From contig NC_079246.1 in NCBI RefSeq assembly GCF_028009165.1, positions 1,736,001-1,800,000 on the forward strand: a DNA stretch of 64,000 nt, read 5' to 3'. The notes beneath the pieces were generated by a model. The model saw only the letters and a list, made by a program, of their open reading frames with translations. It had not been told where the DNA came from and did not search any database. This stretch comes from Akanthomyces muscarius. Its lineage: Eukaryota > Ascomycota > Sordariomycetes > Hypocreales > Cordycipitaceae. The translations under genes were made by a program, and so were the position numbers. Below, piece by piece: positions 23,401 through 34,660 of this stretch. The number at the start of each line of letters is the position of its first letter. Position 1 is the first letter of the stretch.

Positions 23401-24681
23401 CGATCACCGCTTGCAGATGGCAGCTCGCGTGCTGCTGAGAAGACTGCAGGAGATAGTCGTTTCATGCCGTTCGAAATTTTCGGTGCTGTCCTGGACGACC
23501 TTCTTCCGCTGGTCGAGATGGAACAGAATTTCATCATTGACTTCTTCCACGCCTCAACGCTCGAGTCGCTTGACTTCACTGACACGGTAGCAGCGGTACC
23601 TCCGCACAATCGCCGCGGCGGGGATTTGAAGCGCCATCGGCTTATGGAGCCTGATAGGGAGCTGGCTCGCCGCGTAACGCGCTCTATGGAGATTATCTTT
23701 ACGTTTTTGGAAACGGAAATTCAACGTCTGATGGAATGGGTTCTGGGCCAATTTCCACTGCAAGGTGTTGGAGTGCTCGCGGTCCTCGAGAAGAAGATTT
23801 CCGAAATCAGCCAATCGAACCAGGACTATTTGAATACCACGCTGCGAAAAGTGCTTGGTTTACTTGAAGGTCGCTTCAACAAGTTTGTTGAGGAACAACT
23901 TCATGCTATTGAAGAGACCAAGGTCAAGATCAACAAACGCAAAGGTGTTATATCCTTTATACGCGTGTTCCCAACTTTCCTCACTGCAGTCGAGAACATG
24001 ATTGATGGCTCGGACCCAAAGCTGCCTCTGCGTCGCATGATCGACGGCCAATACGAACGAATCCTGAAGCAAATGTTCGACTCGCTCAAGGCCATTGCAC
24101 GCGAGGATCCCACGGGTGGTCTTGCTGCTGGCACGAATGATCCCGAAGGCAAGGAAGCGCTCAATTTCCATATCCTGTTGATTGAAAACATGAACCATTT
24201 CCTCGAGGAGACAGATGCGCGAGGCTTGGAGGTTCTTGAAACTGGCAAAGATGAGGCCAATCGTGAATATCATGAGCACATCGACCTTTACCTCAATGCA
24301 GTGATGCGCCGACCGCTGGGCAAATTGCTGGATTACCTCGAGAACATAGAAGCACAGATTCAGACGGGCAAGTCGCCGACTGCTATTGCCAGACAGCCAT
24401 CCAACAGCCAGGCCGTCTTTGTCAAGGTACTCAGCCTGTACGATGCCAAGGATCTTCGCAAGGGCATCGATGCCCTGCGCAAGCGCGTCGAGAAGCACTT
24501 TGGTGATGCTGACGAGCCTGCGCTCAGCCGCGGCCTCGTCGCCAAGGTACTGACGGAGTGCGAGAACTACTACGTCAAGGTCGAGAACAGGATCGGCAGT
24601 GTGACGACTAATGTTTACGGAGGCGATGTGCCGTTTGAATGGCCTAGAGCGGAAGTCAAGGCAGCCTTCCGAGACAAATGA
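20401..24681 (+). CDS. SEC3: exocyst complex component Sec3
   Basis: Subunit of the exocyst that marks sites of polarised exocytosis and binds PI(4,5)P2 and Rho GTPases. Exons 20401-20518 and 20621-24681 give 1392 residues. The Sec3 PH-like domain lies at about 40-190 (ETYITHIKITEY, RVIIVAVRQSGRVRMHKSK, WNLDDLSHIESY, FTVTLGKQYYWQAQT, KEKKFFVASLIKIYSKYTGG), followed by a Pro/Ser-rich disordered stretch (200-600), a NDSRYLQALGVDATLLDGR motif, coiled coil, and the C-terminal helical exocyst rod with FEIFGAVLDDLLPLVEMEQNFIIDFFH. The 102-nt intron is a multiple of three without a stop, so unspliced RNA would add 34 residues between exon 1 and the PH domain. ATG at 20401 is the only sensible start. 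Confidence 0.95.
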   Translation: MDRANGAGSGAAASRAERFEDEKRRIIESCFSKKDQDGSSKLAPSTIPAWRRRECIFSSAFPAISYQANASSSVIETYITHIKITEYSTHPTSPPPPQARTPDSEKPRVIIVAVRQSGRVRMHKSKENANGTFSIGKTWNLDDLSHIESYTGPQVSLNLRDWAGDTGFTVTLGKQYYWQAQTDKEKKFFVASLIKIYSKYTGGKVPELNGFDPREQDQVLGAGRRQANAPPRPNGTPISQVTPGLDSAPSSVTSTPSGAPRQATPDSSRLQKPPFRPPLNGANSPASSFESSFSKERSDRPPPPRWAAQNNKSQESFATSMSASARSDDTASQPPRSRNGPSVPAIPGRFGDSRDMPEQPPTVPQGSELPPPERRRPPMDPSRPMDRDVVPPPLNSPINKKDPVFPPPRSSDRNSPMTGPPGRAVEGESSPETPKPRGMTPPVMTRVKSESGSVSQSDESVRSPPPVPAEPTEESRPGLGPMIKSKRSRGDIAGVFWKAANAATAASAFKPRPGGAAERLRLAQAQQKPTDGPDGITGVVPAPPRPVSRDKRPETPEAVPAALAAAPAATAAATAAVIQSNLPAPSPPPTAPVPPPPEPTVPEVTVTPTPPPVSEPQPPKKAGPSEAAIKKAEEEAKEKAARAAAASNDSRYLQALGVDATLLDGRSQEFGKWLDYFGWVPGDKMRSHNVEELGVDIDRELNKAQAGGWLARFREEDERVGAIKQGVDLAIAECEELDNLLTLYSVELSTLSDDIAYIEAQGQGLQVQTANQKLLKKELESLLETCAITSNDLEALHLAPLDNLRGLEDAEASLVVLFKAMVKIDPRLKEGTAGTRVDQESSLNSNYGQMRIVQEKKQMYMQESGLFMRRFVEFMARQFDEAYAETKRALDGALSKKADSSHHNSGRELLWKYSPLMLYARDVDLENWNRLLQIYQDKSQPLYKTEFQNVITHWRKNARKMTGDEAAMLFTSQVEKQQEGVATAARKLTVKRSQTLARALRSPLADGSSRAAEKTAGDSRFMPFEIFGAVLDDLLPLVEMEQNFIIDFFHASTLESLDFTDTVAAVPPHNRRGGDLKRHRLMEPDRELARRVTRSMEIIFTFLETEIQRLMEWVLGQFPLQGVGVLAVLEKKISEISQSNQDYLNTTLRKVLGLLEGRFNKFVEEQLHAIEETKVKINKRKGVISFIRVFPTFLTAVENMIDGSDPKLPLRRMIDGQYERILKQMFDSLKAIAREDPTGGLAAGTNDPEGKEALNFHILLIENMNHFLEETDARGLEVLETGKDEANREYHEHIDLYLNAVMRRPLGKLLDYLENIEAQIQTGKSPTAIARQPSNSQAVFVKVLSLYDAKDLRKGIDALRKRVEKHFGDADEPALSRGLVAKVLTECENYYVKVENRIGSVTTNVYGGDVPFEWPRAEVKAAFRDK

Positions 24682-25258
24682 TGAAAGACGCACGTACTGG
24701 TACGCGGTTGAAGCTTACGACGAAGACTGGACAGGGGTCAAGCGTGACCAATCTGAATGATTTTTTATTACGTGTACGATTACGGGCATTTGGACTTAGA
24801 AATGTTGATAGTGAGAACTTGCATGTACTAGGCCGGTTGTTAACGGCACAGCAGCACTACTGGCCGGCAGTTTGAATTTCAGTATTATTTCAGAATAAAA
24901 ATCGTCGAAAGCCAACGTCTCTGAGTACAGTATTTTTTCTGTTCTGGAAGCAAATTGTAACATTTTGACTTGTCTTGTACATGTCCAAGGCGCTTGAGGC
25001 TGCGGAACCAATTAAAGTGGAATTGGGCGCGTCTCGTGCACCGTCTTGTGCGCGTCGACTTACACTGCACCCCGCCACTTAACACGACAGCGAGCCATTA
25101 CCAAAGGCACCACACCATACCATCCCGCTCGAGATTTATCTGTTGGAAGCTTGATAACGGCCTTGAAGAAGTCTTGCAGGATTCGAAGTCTATTCTGGCC
25201 CACGAATTGAGGCGCGACGTTTGTTTACGTCTTCACCCACCGCCTGTTCCAACCAGCC
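24682..25258. other. intergenic, tandem genes
   Basis: Gap of 577 nt with the SEC3 trailer and upstream region of the unknown gene. AT-rich around 24755-24970. Nothing else recognised. Confidence 0.5.
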
Positions 25259-28200
25259 ATGACACCACGTACGAGATCGGGAGGTGCAGCGCCTCCATCC
25301 AGCATCGTTTACAAATCGACACCCACGCTCAGACAAACTCAGTTTCCTGCTCGACGAAGGAGGGTCCGCACATATGGCAAGCGAAGTCGCAGAAGTTTGG
25401 GGGGCGAAGACGAGGAAGAGGATGAGGAGGGCAGCAGCGCGCATCCGACACCGAACCTGAAACAAAAGACGCTGACGCAGTATGAATTTGCCTCGAGCAG
25501 CCTCAACCCAGAGAGCGTGGTGGAGCTTTCTGATGCGAGCGACGTCGAGGAGTTGGAAAAGGTCGAGGACGCTGGCGACGCGGAAAAGGAGAATAATGTG
25601 CCGAAAGGCACGAAGCGGAGGCGATCAGCTACGGCGGCGCGCGCGCCGCTACATCCTATACTTGATCTGGAGGAGGGAGGGGAAGAAGAAGGAGAAAAAG
25701 AAGAAGAGGAGCTACGAGTGCCAGATACGGAGGCAGAAGAGGAAGAGGACGAAGAAGAAGGCGACGAAGGGCCTATCGTGAGGGGGCGTCGCCGGGTGGG
25801 GTTCACAAGCACAGCAAAGGCAAAGCGCAGACGGACACTGGGCGAAGAGCACCGTATGAGCACCATGAAAGAAAGCAGGGCATCGCGAAGGAGGACGCTA
25901 GGCGACTCGCCAATTGCCGGGCCCTCCAAATCTCGATATCACACGCAGACCTTGACTCAGTTTATCGGCCGCAAAACGTCCTTTGTCGTCGCCGACTCGG
26001 ACGACGAAGAGCTGGCCAGCCCAGAGAATGATGGCTTCCTGGAATGGCTTGGTGCGGAGGAGGATGAGCCACAGAGCCCGAGCATGGGCACACAGGCGAG
26101 CAAAAGAGGAGGCAAAGCTGCGGCTGCTGCTGCTGCTGCTGCTTCTCCCGCACCCGTCGTCTGGGAGGACCACCACAGCCCCTCGCCGCGCCGCAACGTC
26201 AGAAGACCAAGACCAGCGACGACTACACAAGCGGGAGGTGAGCAGTCGCGCGAAGAGTCGGTCGTGCCGCAGACGCCCATCAAGAGTATCCGCTTCGACC
26301 TGCCGCCTTCTGCGCAGCACATGATCACCTCGCCGTCGCCGACACGCATGGCCGCCATCTATGGCGCGCCCAATGCGGACGCATCGCCGTCGTCTCAACG
26401 ACAGAGGAAGCAGAAGAAGCAGAAGCAGAGCCCGCTGAAGCCGCTTGCTGAATTAATGGGCCAGCCGAGGAAGCGCCGTGTTAGCAGCAGCAGTAGCGCG
26501 ACCAAGAAGCCAGAGCTCGTGATTGAGGACTCGTACGCCACAGAAGGCGGCTGGAGCTCCGTCGGGGGAACGCAGGCGCGCCTCGGCACGCCGTCGCAGA
26601 CGCAGACGGAGGTCTTTAGCACGCCGGCGGAGGAGATGACATCGCAGCAGCCTCCTGCTGCAGGAACTGCATCGGCCTCGGCCAGCAAGAAGAAAGGCAA
26701 GGAAGCTGCACCGGCCCCGCCACATACGCAGAGCCAGGACGGGCAGGCTGAGGAGCAGCAGTTCTACGGCGCCCTATCCCAGGTTGTTCAGGACAGCGCC
26801 GCCGCGAGCCAGCAACCTGTACCGGCAACGCCCAAGAAAGCCGCACAACCCGCAGAAGAAGAAGAAGCAGCAGCTACCGTCAGCGAGGAGCGAGAGATTC
26901 CAGACTCGGACGACGAAGATGTTGGCTTTGGCGCGGAGAGCGACGATGCCGGTGACGAGGCCGAAGAGTCGCGCTTCGCAGCCGGCGCCGAGACGCAGCT
27001 CCTCATGGACCAGCTTCAGTCCAGTGTCCGTAAATGGAGCGGCGTGCCGCGTGCCGGCCACGCGTCGTCATCGTCGGTGGCATCGCCCCATCCCCCTCGC
27101 ACCTCGAGTCCCGTTCCATCGCCCACGTCCGCCGCCACGCCGGCCTCTGCACCTCCCTCGTCCTCCCTCAAGCCTCTGCCCACGACGACGACGAAGCCCA
27201 AGCAGCAGCAGCCGCCGCCTCCGCCACGTCCTGCTGCCATCGTCGCGCACGACATCCCAGTCACGCACCGCCCAGGCAGCACGCCGCTCCGCAAACCCCT
27301 CCACCGCCCACAGGAGCCGCTGGACACGCAAGGCCTGCCGCTGATCGAGTCGCAGCGCGTCGCCCTCGCCACGCTGCAGGGCTTCACGCCTGCCTCGGCG
27401 CGCACCGACATTCTCCTGCCGCTGTCTGACCTCACGCTCGCCAACCTACTCTCCGGGCACCAAGACGCCGTCATCTTGCCCTTTAAAATCCCCGCGCAGG
27501 TGGTGCGCTTCTGGCTCCTCCACGACGGCGTCCTGCGGTACCTCGCCTGCGTTGCTGGCGACCACGACCACGACCACGACCCGAAGCAGGAAAATGGCTG
27601 CGGCGGCCACGGCACCTGGACGTACCGCGTCGGCCAGGTCTACGAGCTCAACAACCCCATGCAAGAGGAGGACATGCGCGCCGAGGACTGGATCCACGGC
27701 CGCGTGAACCGCTACGTCTACTTTCCGCCGGCGGTCGTCAGCCAGCTGCTCTGGAACCTCCGCCACGCCGTCTTCCCGGACCCTGCTGACGACGAGGCGG
27801 CCGCGGCCACTACCCCGGCGCGCCACACGCTCACCTCGTCGTCGCCGCTGCGGCGGTCCTCTAGGCTGTCGACGCCAGGGAGGACGAGAACAGGCCATCC
27901 GATGAGCTCCCCCTCCCCGCTGCAGCACGCGAGACCGCCTGCATCGACGATGCCCGCGCCGCCGCCGCCTGCCCGGCCCAGCGGCGCGGGGGCCAGGAAG
28001 CACCACACGCAGCAGGCCCTCATGCAACCTCCTTCGCAGTCCTTTGTGCGTCCATCACAAGCTACCACGGCCTCGCAGACGTCGACCGTTGTCGACATCC
28101 CTTCGTCCCTGGCAAAGACGACAACAGCCGCACCGGCCGTCATTCCCCGTGCTGGGGACGAGTCGTCCGAGAGCCTAGTCTTTGACGACCACGGCGGGTC

Positions 28201-28357
28201 GTCGATCCCGATGCCCTACAGCAGCGGCGCTTACTCGGGCCTGGCGAACCTCGAGGCCTCGCAGCTTCTGACCAAGAGCCAGATACTACCCGACAGTCTC
28301 ATCCAGGATGAGGAGCATGCGCCACCGGATGAGATCTGGGACTCGGAGGAGGAGTAA
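25259..28357 (+). CDS. uncharacterised low-complexity nuclear-type protein with conserved C-terminal domain
   Basis: Single-exon frame of 1032 residues that I cannot assign to a named family. The N-terminal two thirds is disordered, with acidic blocks (EEEE/DEDE), basic patches (KRRR, RRRTLG) and poly-Ala/Gln tracts, suggesting a nuclear protein. Two short motifs look like PCNA-interacting boxes: QKTLTQYEF (Q69, L72, Y75) and TQTLTQFI (L232, F235, I236); a related TLRQTQF lies at the N-terminus. About residues 694-840 are ordered and aliphatic/aromatic (ILLPLSDLTLANLLSGHQD, ILPFKIPAQVVRFWLLHDG, TWTYRVGQVYELNNPM, VYFPPAVVSQLLWNLR), perhaps a PUA/ASCH-like barrel, though that is inference. The extreme C-terminus is acidic (DEIWDSEEE). 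Codon periodicity and length leave no doubt that it is coding. Confidence 0.85.
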   Translation: MTPRTRSGGAAPPSSIVYKSTPTLRQTQFPARRRRVRTYGKRSRRSLGGEDEEEDEEGSSAHPTPNLKQKTLTQYEFASSSLNPESVVELSDASDVEELEKVEDAGDAEKENNVPKGTKRRRSATAARAPLHPILDLEEGGEEEGEKEEEELRVPDTEAEEEEDEEEGDEGPIVRGRRRVGFTSTAKAKRRRTLGEEHRMSTMKESRASRRRTLGDSPIAGPSKSRYHTQTLTQFIGRKTSFVVADSDDEELASPENDGFLEWLGAEEDEPQSPSMGTQASKRGGKAAAAAAAAASPAPVVWEDHHSPSPRRNVRRPRPATTTQAGGEQSREESVVPQTPIKSIRFDLPPSAQHMITSPSPTRMAAIYGAPNADASPSSQRQRKQKKQKQSPLKPLAELMGQPRKRRVSSSSSATKKPELVIEDSYATEGGWSSVGGTQARLGTPSQTQTEVFSTPAEEMTSQQPPAAGTASASASKKKGKEAAPAPPHTQSQDGQAEEQQFYGALSQVVQDSAAASQQPVPATPKKAAQPAEEEEAAATVSEEREIPDSDDEDVGFGAESDDAGDEAEESRFAAGAETQLLMDQLQSSVRKWSGVPRAGHASSSSVASPHPPRTSSPVPSPTSAATPASAPPSSSLKPLPTTTTKPKQQQPPPPPRPAAIVAHDIPVTHRPGSTPLRKPLHRPQEPLDTQGLPLIESQRVALATLQGFTPASARTDILLPLSDLTLANLLSGHQDAVILPFKIPAQVVRFWLLHDGVLRYLACVAGDHDHDHDPKQENGCGGHGTWTYRVGQVYELNNPMQEEDMRAEDWIHGRVNRYVYFPPAVVSQLLWNLRHAVFPDPADDEAAAATTPARHTLTSSSPLRRSSRLSTPGRTRTGHPMSSPSPLQHARPPASTMPAPPPPARPSGAGARKHHTQQALMQPPSQSFVRPSQATTASQTSTVVDIPSSLAKTTTAAPAVIPRAGDESSESLVFDDHGGSSIPMPYSSGAYSGLANLEASQLLTKSQILPDSLIQDEEHAPPDEIWDSEEE

Positions 28358-28781
28358 TCGAGGGATGAGGATGATTTAGCCGCGTACAAACGATGCCAGG
28401 AATGAAGAAATGACACGAATTATGACCCTGATTTTATTTACTCTGCAACCGTTATTAGCCAGTTTCGTTTACATAGAAAATGCACTCGAACCACATGTTC
28501 GTTGTCGGATATCCCCATACTTCATTTTTGATGCTAATGCCAGGTCTATATAGCTAAGGAAAATAACAAATTACAAGTCCGTGACCCGTTGATACAATGG
28601 TCATCCGCCTCTCTGATGCCCTTGTTTCCACTGACATCTGCCATAATCTCAATGATATATCAATAATGCAGATGCTCATGTCGGCGAGAGAAGCTTGGTT
28701 TTGCGATACTGTTCGTTGGTGTCATACTTTAAACACCAAAGAGTAGAGTGGTGAAAATGCCCATATTTTAAAACATAAAAT
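28358..28781. other. convergent intergenic region
   Basis: Gap of 424 nt between the stop codons of the unknown gene and UFD4, AT-rich with several potential polyadenylation tracts. No gene seen. Confidence 0.5.
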
Positions 28782-31700
28782 TTAGGAAAGGTGGAAGGCG
28801 CCTTGGCCCTCCTTCATAGCGGTGAGCAGCCGTTTTCTCATGGTATCGTGGCCGGTATAGTCGGGGAGCTTGAGATAGTTGACGCAGGTCATTACACTCG
28901 GCAAGTAGTCGTCCGAAGTATATGGGTGCTCGCTTGGTTTGCAGACGACAGTAAACATAGGCGTGAGGCTGCGGAAACCCCCAATAGGAAGCTTCGGGCT
29001 TCCCGTAATGAACTGAAGGAATTCGCGGCGCTCGCTCAGGTCAAACTCGCTCATGACCTGCAACAGATTTTTCACGCTGCGGCTATCCATGTTGTAGCCG
29101 TGGTCGGCCTTGATGGAATCGGTGAGGGCTGGATATTGGTTAACTTCGTGTTCAATGTGGTAAAATATGAGCCTAGCTTACTTTCAAGTGACCAGTCTTC
29201 ATTCACTTTGCCATAGAGCGCGACCAGCTCGGCAGGAGTGAAGGCGCTCAACGCGTCATACGGGAATACCTGTGAGAAGCCGATTTTGAATGCTTCGACT
29301 TGTACACGCACACCCGAACCAAGTGTCATGTCGATGACCTTGTCCAGATAAGCGTCGACATTGTCAATTGTGACACGCTTCTGTGACCCGTTCGGTTCTA
29401 GCTCAATGCCAGGATAGCCAGGAAGGGTAAAGTCAAGGCACAAATCATCCAATCGCACGCCGTCGATGGAGATGTTTTCGGTGTCAGCGACCTTTTGCGC
29501 CGGCGTTCGGCTCGGATGCTCGTCTATTTCCTTCTTTGCAATAGAGTACTTCTTGATTGCCTTCAACGATCTTGCAAGGCCGGGATCGACGACCTTGACG
29601 GCGCCCAAAGATGGCTTCACACCTACTGCAGCAGCATCACCGATGCGGAAAAAGGTTGGGTTGAAGTGGATGTCAATGATGCGCGAATCAATCATGGAGC
29701 GTGCAATAAATTTCCCAAGAATCTTGAACAAGTGCAAAACACGTTCTCCGTTAGGTGTACTCAATTCTTCCGCACTTAGTGGTCGAGGGAAGAGTCCAGA
29801 TGGACCAGACACAAATTCGTCGGATCCAGTGTTATCAATGTCACGCCAGAGACGCAACTTCTTCTTGGCGAATTCCTTGGAAACTGTAGAGTAGAATTCC
29901 AAGGTCGGTCCTAGACCGGTACCGACTTCTTCAAAATATTCGACCTCGAGTATACTCTGAGAAGCGCCATACAGCTCCATGACCTTGAGAGCCGATTCGA
30001 GAATCTTGAGGCGAGAAATTCGGACCTTTTGCCTTTGCAGGCGGCCAAGGAAGGGGCGCTCATTGTGGCGATCTCGGCGGTTGTCCTCAGCCTGCGCATT
30101 CTGCCATCTTGCCATCGATCGGGCATATCCAAACGAGGTAGACTGAAGGAAGAGATGACGCGTCTCAAACGGAAAGAGGAATGGGTAGAGCCGAGCCAAG
30201 TCCTCAGACCAGCTGGGCAAACATCTGCTGGCCACAATGAGCGGCTCTTCCAGCTGGCGGTTGAGCTTGGCTGTCAACTTTGTGCTGACAAACTGGGAAG
30301 GCGGCTCAACGTTGAGACCAACAGACTGCTGGTCGGTTGCAACTAAAACGTCCTCAATGTTTTCGTTGAGTTCATGCAGAATGTTCAGGAGACGAAGGAT
30401 GGAGGCTGTGGTAGGGTTTTTGGCGAGCGATGCCGGGATGCCATCTGGAGACTCGGACTCCGTCTCAGTGTTTGCAGTAACGGCAGTAGATTCGGCCCCC
30501 GGGGGACCAGGAACTCGTTTGAACTTGATGGGATGCGTGGCAGACCATATACTGCGGCTAATGTGTTGATCTTCGGCCTTGCTAGCAGACATGAACACCG
30601 CGCGATAAATTGTTGTCTCGTTGGAAATCACCTTGTCATCCAAGGAGAACTCAATGTGCCAGTCCTGTGGAACAGATTGCAGAGCCGAAGAATAAGACAT
30701 AGGTCGCGATGAACCAGCTGGCGTAGAAGTTGCCGGAGTTTGCTTCGGTTCGGTGGGACGCTTATCAGTGCTCGACGGGGTTGCGACCTTGGTACCGTCT
30801 TCCTTGCGAGCGGTCACGCCTCCAGTTTTGGCAACCTCAAAGTCAACAGCGGAGGGGTCGTCGGGGTTAGGAGCATCTGGTTCTTCGTCCATATCCTCAA
30901 GCTCACCAACAATCGCATCCAGAGCGCTAGCATCTGCGAGATCTTCATCATCGTCGCTGATTTGCTTTTCGTCAGCACACTCCAGGTTGCTTTGCTCACC
31001 CTCGTCATCGGGGGCAGGGTTAGCAGGAGACTGAGCTTCAGATGTCGGCGCCTGGCGACGAGAAGATCTTCTCAGACTCTTTCCAGAGCGTGAAGGCCCC
31101 CCGCCTTGGTCAGCGTTTGTAGGGGTGGTGGGATGGCGCGGTGGCTTGCTGCTGACCGCGCGTCGCAGGTGTGGTGCACCGGGTGGCATCCCGGCCAAAG
31201 GAGGAGGAGGGGGAGGTACTGAGCCAGGAGCGAACGGAGAGCTATCAGCAAGGCGTGAGCCAGGCGGACCGCCCAGAGGGAGGCCGGCCATCGCAGCAAG
31301 AGCCTGGGTCAGTCCATCGCGTCTTGCAACGCGTGGGCGCTCAGAAAGACTGATGCGTGGGCGTAGATAATCATCAAGTGACCTGAATGTGGCAATCGCA
31401 TGTATAGAAACCATTATGTTTCTATACGGACGAGGAATATTTGAGTCATCGTCAGCCACAAGCCGAAGACGAATCTGCTTACCGAGCATCGAAGCTGGGC
31501 TGGTGCGGTTTCCGTCAAAGGTGTTGTGATGAACGGTGACAACTTCATAATGCTCTGACCTACTGAGCAAGTCTTGAAGTTTGTGGATCATCATGCTGAA
31601 TGGCGTCGCTGGAGACTCAGCCGTTGCCGTCTTCGGCTTGGACTTCATACTCTTGCCCATGAAAACTTCCAAGAAGGTCGATTGCGCCGAACGACCCAGT

Positions 31701-34660
31701 TCTTCGTCGGGATTGCTCAATACTTCTACCAAAGATCGTACAAGGCCGGATGAAAGAAGCTCTGCACTTGTCACACTCTCCAGCACATCGGTATCGAACT
31801 GGGCCGCTAGTCGAGCAAACAGAGCCTTTCCACTAGATGGCGACAAATCAGCCGCTGTGCGCCGCAAGTAGAAAGCCTCTAGATCATCAGCCAGCTTCGT
31901 AAGGCCTTCCAGAATAAGGCTCGCCTTTGCCTTCATATCGCGGCTGTGATTTTGATTTTCGTGAGATTCTAGGAACTTCTTTGCAACCTGGCAGATGCGG
32001 ATCTTTGTAGCTCGAGAATCCGAAAGATATCTGCGTGGAGGCGCGGTTGGTTCAGAGGAAGAGGACGAGCCGGAGCTAACAGGAGATTCAGCGCCTGCGT
32101 TTTCGCCTTGCTCTTGGTTATCCTGGCCGTCATCCTCTTCATCCTCGGGCTCGGCGATCTCGGGTTCACCATGTTCCTGCTCAATCTGAACATTTTCCTC
32201 TTCTTCGTCGTCATCACCTTCTTCATTGGCATGATCATCATCGTCTACTTCATCGTTATCGTCTTCTGATGTGGGTAAGCTTTCTCTGCCATTGTCGCCA
32301 TTGCTTTTCTTAGCTGGGTCATCGACTGACTCCTCGAGAGCCTGGGTGGAGAGTTTTTCGATTTCAAGAATGACGCCTTCCCTGTAAAGCTGGTAACGGT
32401 ATATTCTGTCGAGACGACTGAGAAGTAGTTCCGTAGCCTGCAGGCCAAGCATGACGAGACTGGGGTGATCTTGCTGGGAAAGAATAGAAGCGAGGAATGA
32501 GGCGTATGGCACAGGAACAAGAGATTCCTCAAGGATCTTTTCGTCAAGGTTTGAGAGCATCTTTATCTGTGCTTGGAGAACTTTTTGCCGAACGCTCAAG
32601 TTGACTGTGCTTGAAAAGACGTCCGTCAGGGTAGGGAATATGATCAAAGCGAAACGTCTAACTTCATCTTTGCAGTCGTTGAGAAGCGATAGACGTTTTT
32701 CAGCAGGAGACTGCTGAGTGTCGTCTGCAGCCGTGGTTGATTCTGGAACTGGGCCATGAAACTCGACAAAATCGCCATACAACGGGTCGGCGTCCTTGGG
32801 GAGCCCAGGAAGTAGCTCGCAAATGACATTCAGAGTTTCAATGATCTGTTCGCGCGGCCGGTGGATAAGGGCCTGCATAATGACGACGCTGTCGAGCTTG
32901 GATGCAACGTCCTCTGTACCACTTGGTGGGGAAACACCAGTCAAAATTTGGTATAGAGTCTCGACAACATGGAGCTTGAAGAGCTCTGCAGAAAGATGAG
33001 GACTGGCCCGAGCAGTAAAAGCCAAGACGCGCAGGAACTGGGTGTGGATGCTAGACCCAATAAGATTAGTCGTTCCAGGAACCAGCAAGCGCAAAACAGC
33101 ACGCAGCAGATCAACGCTGACAAGCTCTTCAAGCTTCGAGGATTGGTGTTTGAAACTCTCGACAATGCCGGAAACACAGAGCGAAGCTTGCTCAACAACG
33201 CGCTGATCGTTGCTACCCAAGACGTTGAGAAGAATTGGCATGACGTCTCGAACGACCGGGAAGGAATCGTCAGGAATATTTCTGCAGCAATTGGCCGCAA
33301 TAGTTACGGCAGTTCGCTGAGTGCTCGTGGCAAAGAAGTCGAGATATGATAGACAGGCTGTGAGGCCACCTTCACGGACAATACTGGAAGGATACTCGAC
33401 GGATATCTTTTCCAGAGTGCTGAGTGATTGCTCAGCCAAATCGATAAACGAAATCTCTAGAAGCTTAGAGCACAGCACTGGCACGGCATTCCCATACACA
33501 ACATTTGCCACGCTGGCAGGCAAAGCTTCCATCAAATTGGCTAGACAGCGGCAAGCAAGGAGCATTACCTCTGGACTTTCTTCCTTGTTCATCAGCTGGA
33601 CTAGCTCCCTAACAAAAGCATCGGGGGAGAAGTGTCCAGCGAGGTTGTCTTCGTTCGAGACCAATAGAAGCTCAGATAACTCTTGCAAAGCAATGACCTG
33701 GACGGAGAGATCATCTTGACGAAGGCTGTTAAGAAGCTCACGTAAACGAGCCGTTAAGCCCGACATCATTCCTGTCAGAGCACGAAGGGTATTGGACAAT
33801 CCTGCGGCCCCGAATGCGCCAAAAGGGTCACCATCATCGTTGTCGCCAAAGGCATCACCGTGATCGTTTTCGTCGTCGTCATCGTCGTCGTCGTCATCCT
33901 CATCCTCATCGCCGTGGTGCTCATCTGCGTCCTCGTCATTGTCGGGGTCTTCGCTATCGTCGGCGTTGTTTGTTTGCTTTGTGGAGGCTTGGTGGGTTGA
34001 CTCAAGATCATCTTTGCTGCCACCGGTACCGCCCATGACGATGTCTTCATCTGCCTCGGCGGCGAGACGCTTAGAACGTCGAGAGAGGGGGGAATGCTCA
34101 TCCTGAATGTCTATTCAGTGGTTAGAATATTTGATACGGAGGTTTGTATCACGATGTGTACAGAAACTCACCTGGAGGGCTATGGGTCGACTTTTTACTG
34201 CGGCTGCCCCGTCTATTCGAAGTGTTGGACGGCGAATGGTCATGTGTGGCTTCTCTAAGACCAGGGCGATTACTAACAGACATTAGCATGCGTTCAGAGC
34301 AACAGGAAGAACACAATATGCTTTTCACCTGGAGCCGTCCATTATAGCAGAAGCCTTTCCTTTCCGAACCTTAGGCGGTGCTTTCGTGTTTGCACTGGGA
34401 GGCAAAGCGGTGGCCGTGTCTTCGGGTATCTTTTGCCTCTTAGATCTCCGGTCCGAGGAGCTGGGGCGTGCTATGGTGGCCGGCGGCTTGGAGCCTACTG
34501 AAGCCTTGCGCTTGTTGCGAGGAGGCAGCAGAGGGGTGTTGGGGGAAGTCGAGCGATTGGCGGAATCGGAGAGAGGTCTCGTGGCGTTTGGCGCCGCCGA
34601 AGTCTGGGCCACCTGGCTGGCAGCTTGACGGGCAGACGACCTGGTAATTCTGGGACTCAT
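28782..34660 (-). CDS. UFD4: HECT-type E3 ubiquitin ligase Ufd4 (TRIP12-like)
   Basis: Ligase of the ubiquitin-fusion-degradation and N-degron pathways. Four exons, 34660-34329, 34272-34172, 34110-29182 and 29128-28782, sum to 1902 codons plus stop and close in frame; the third acceptor must be the TAG just before ACATTCAG, since the next AG would create a stop. The N-terminus is basic and Ser/Pro-rich (RITRSSARQ), followed by an acidic Asp tract, then ARM-type helical repeats (LLNSLRQDDLSVQVIALQELSELLL, LACRCLANLMEALP, LDEKILEESLVPVPYASF), a long acidic linker, and the HECT domain over the last 400 residues. FEEVGTGLGPTLEFYSTVSKEF and LPSVMTCVNYLKLPDY are diagnostic; the catalytic cysteine is Cys1869. 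The short last exon carries that cysteine, so the 53-nt intron is essential to activity. Confidence 0.95.

Noticed and set aside
23860..24693. 277-codon open frame opposite the SEC3 C-terminus
   Set aside because: Shadow frame of SEC3, no recognisable motif or promoter context.
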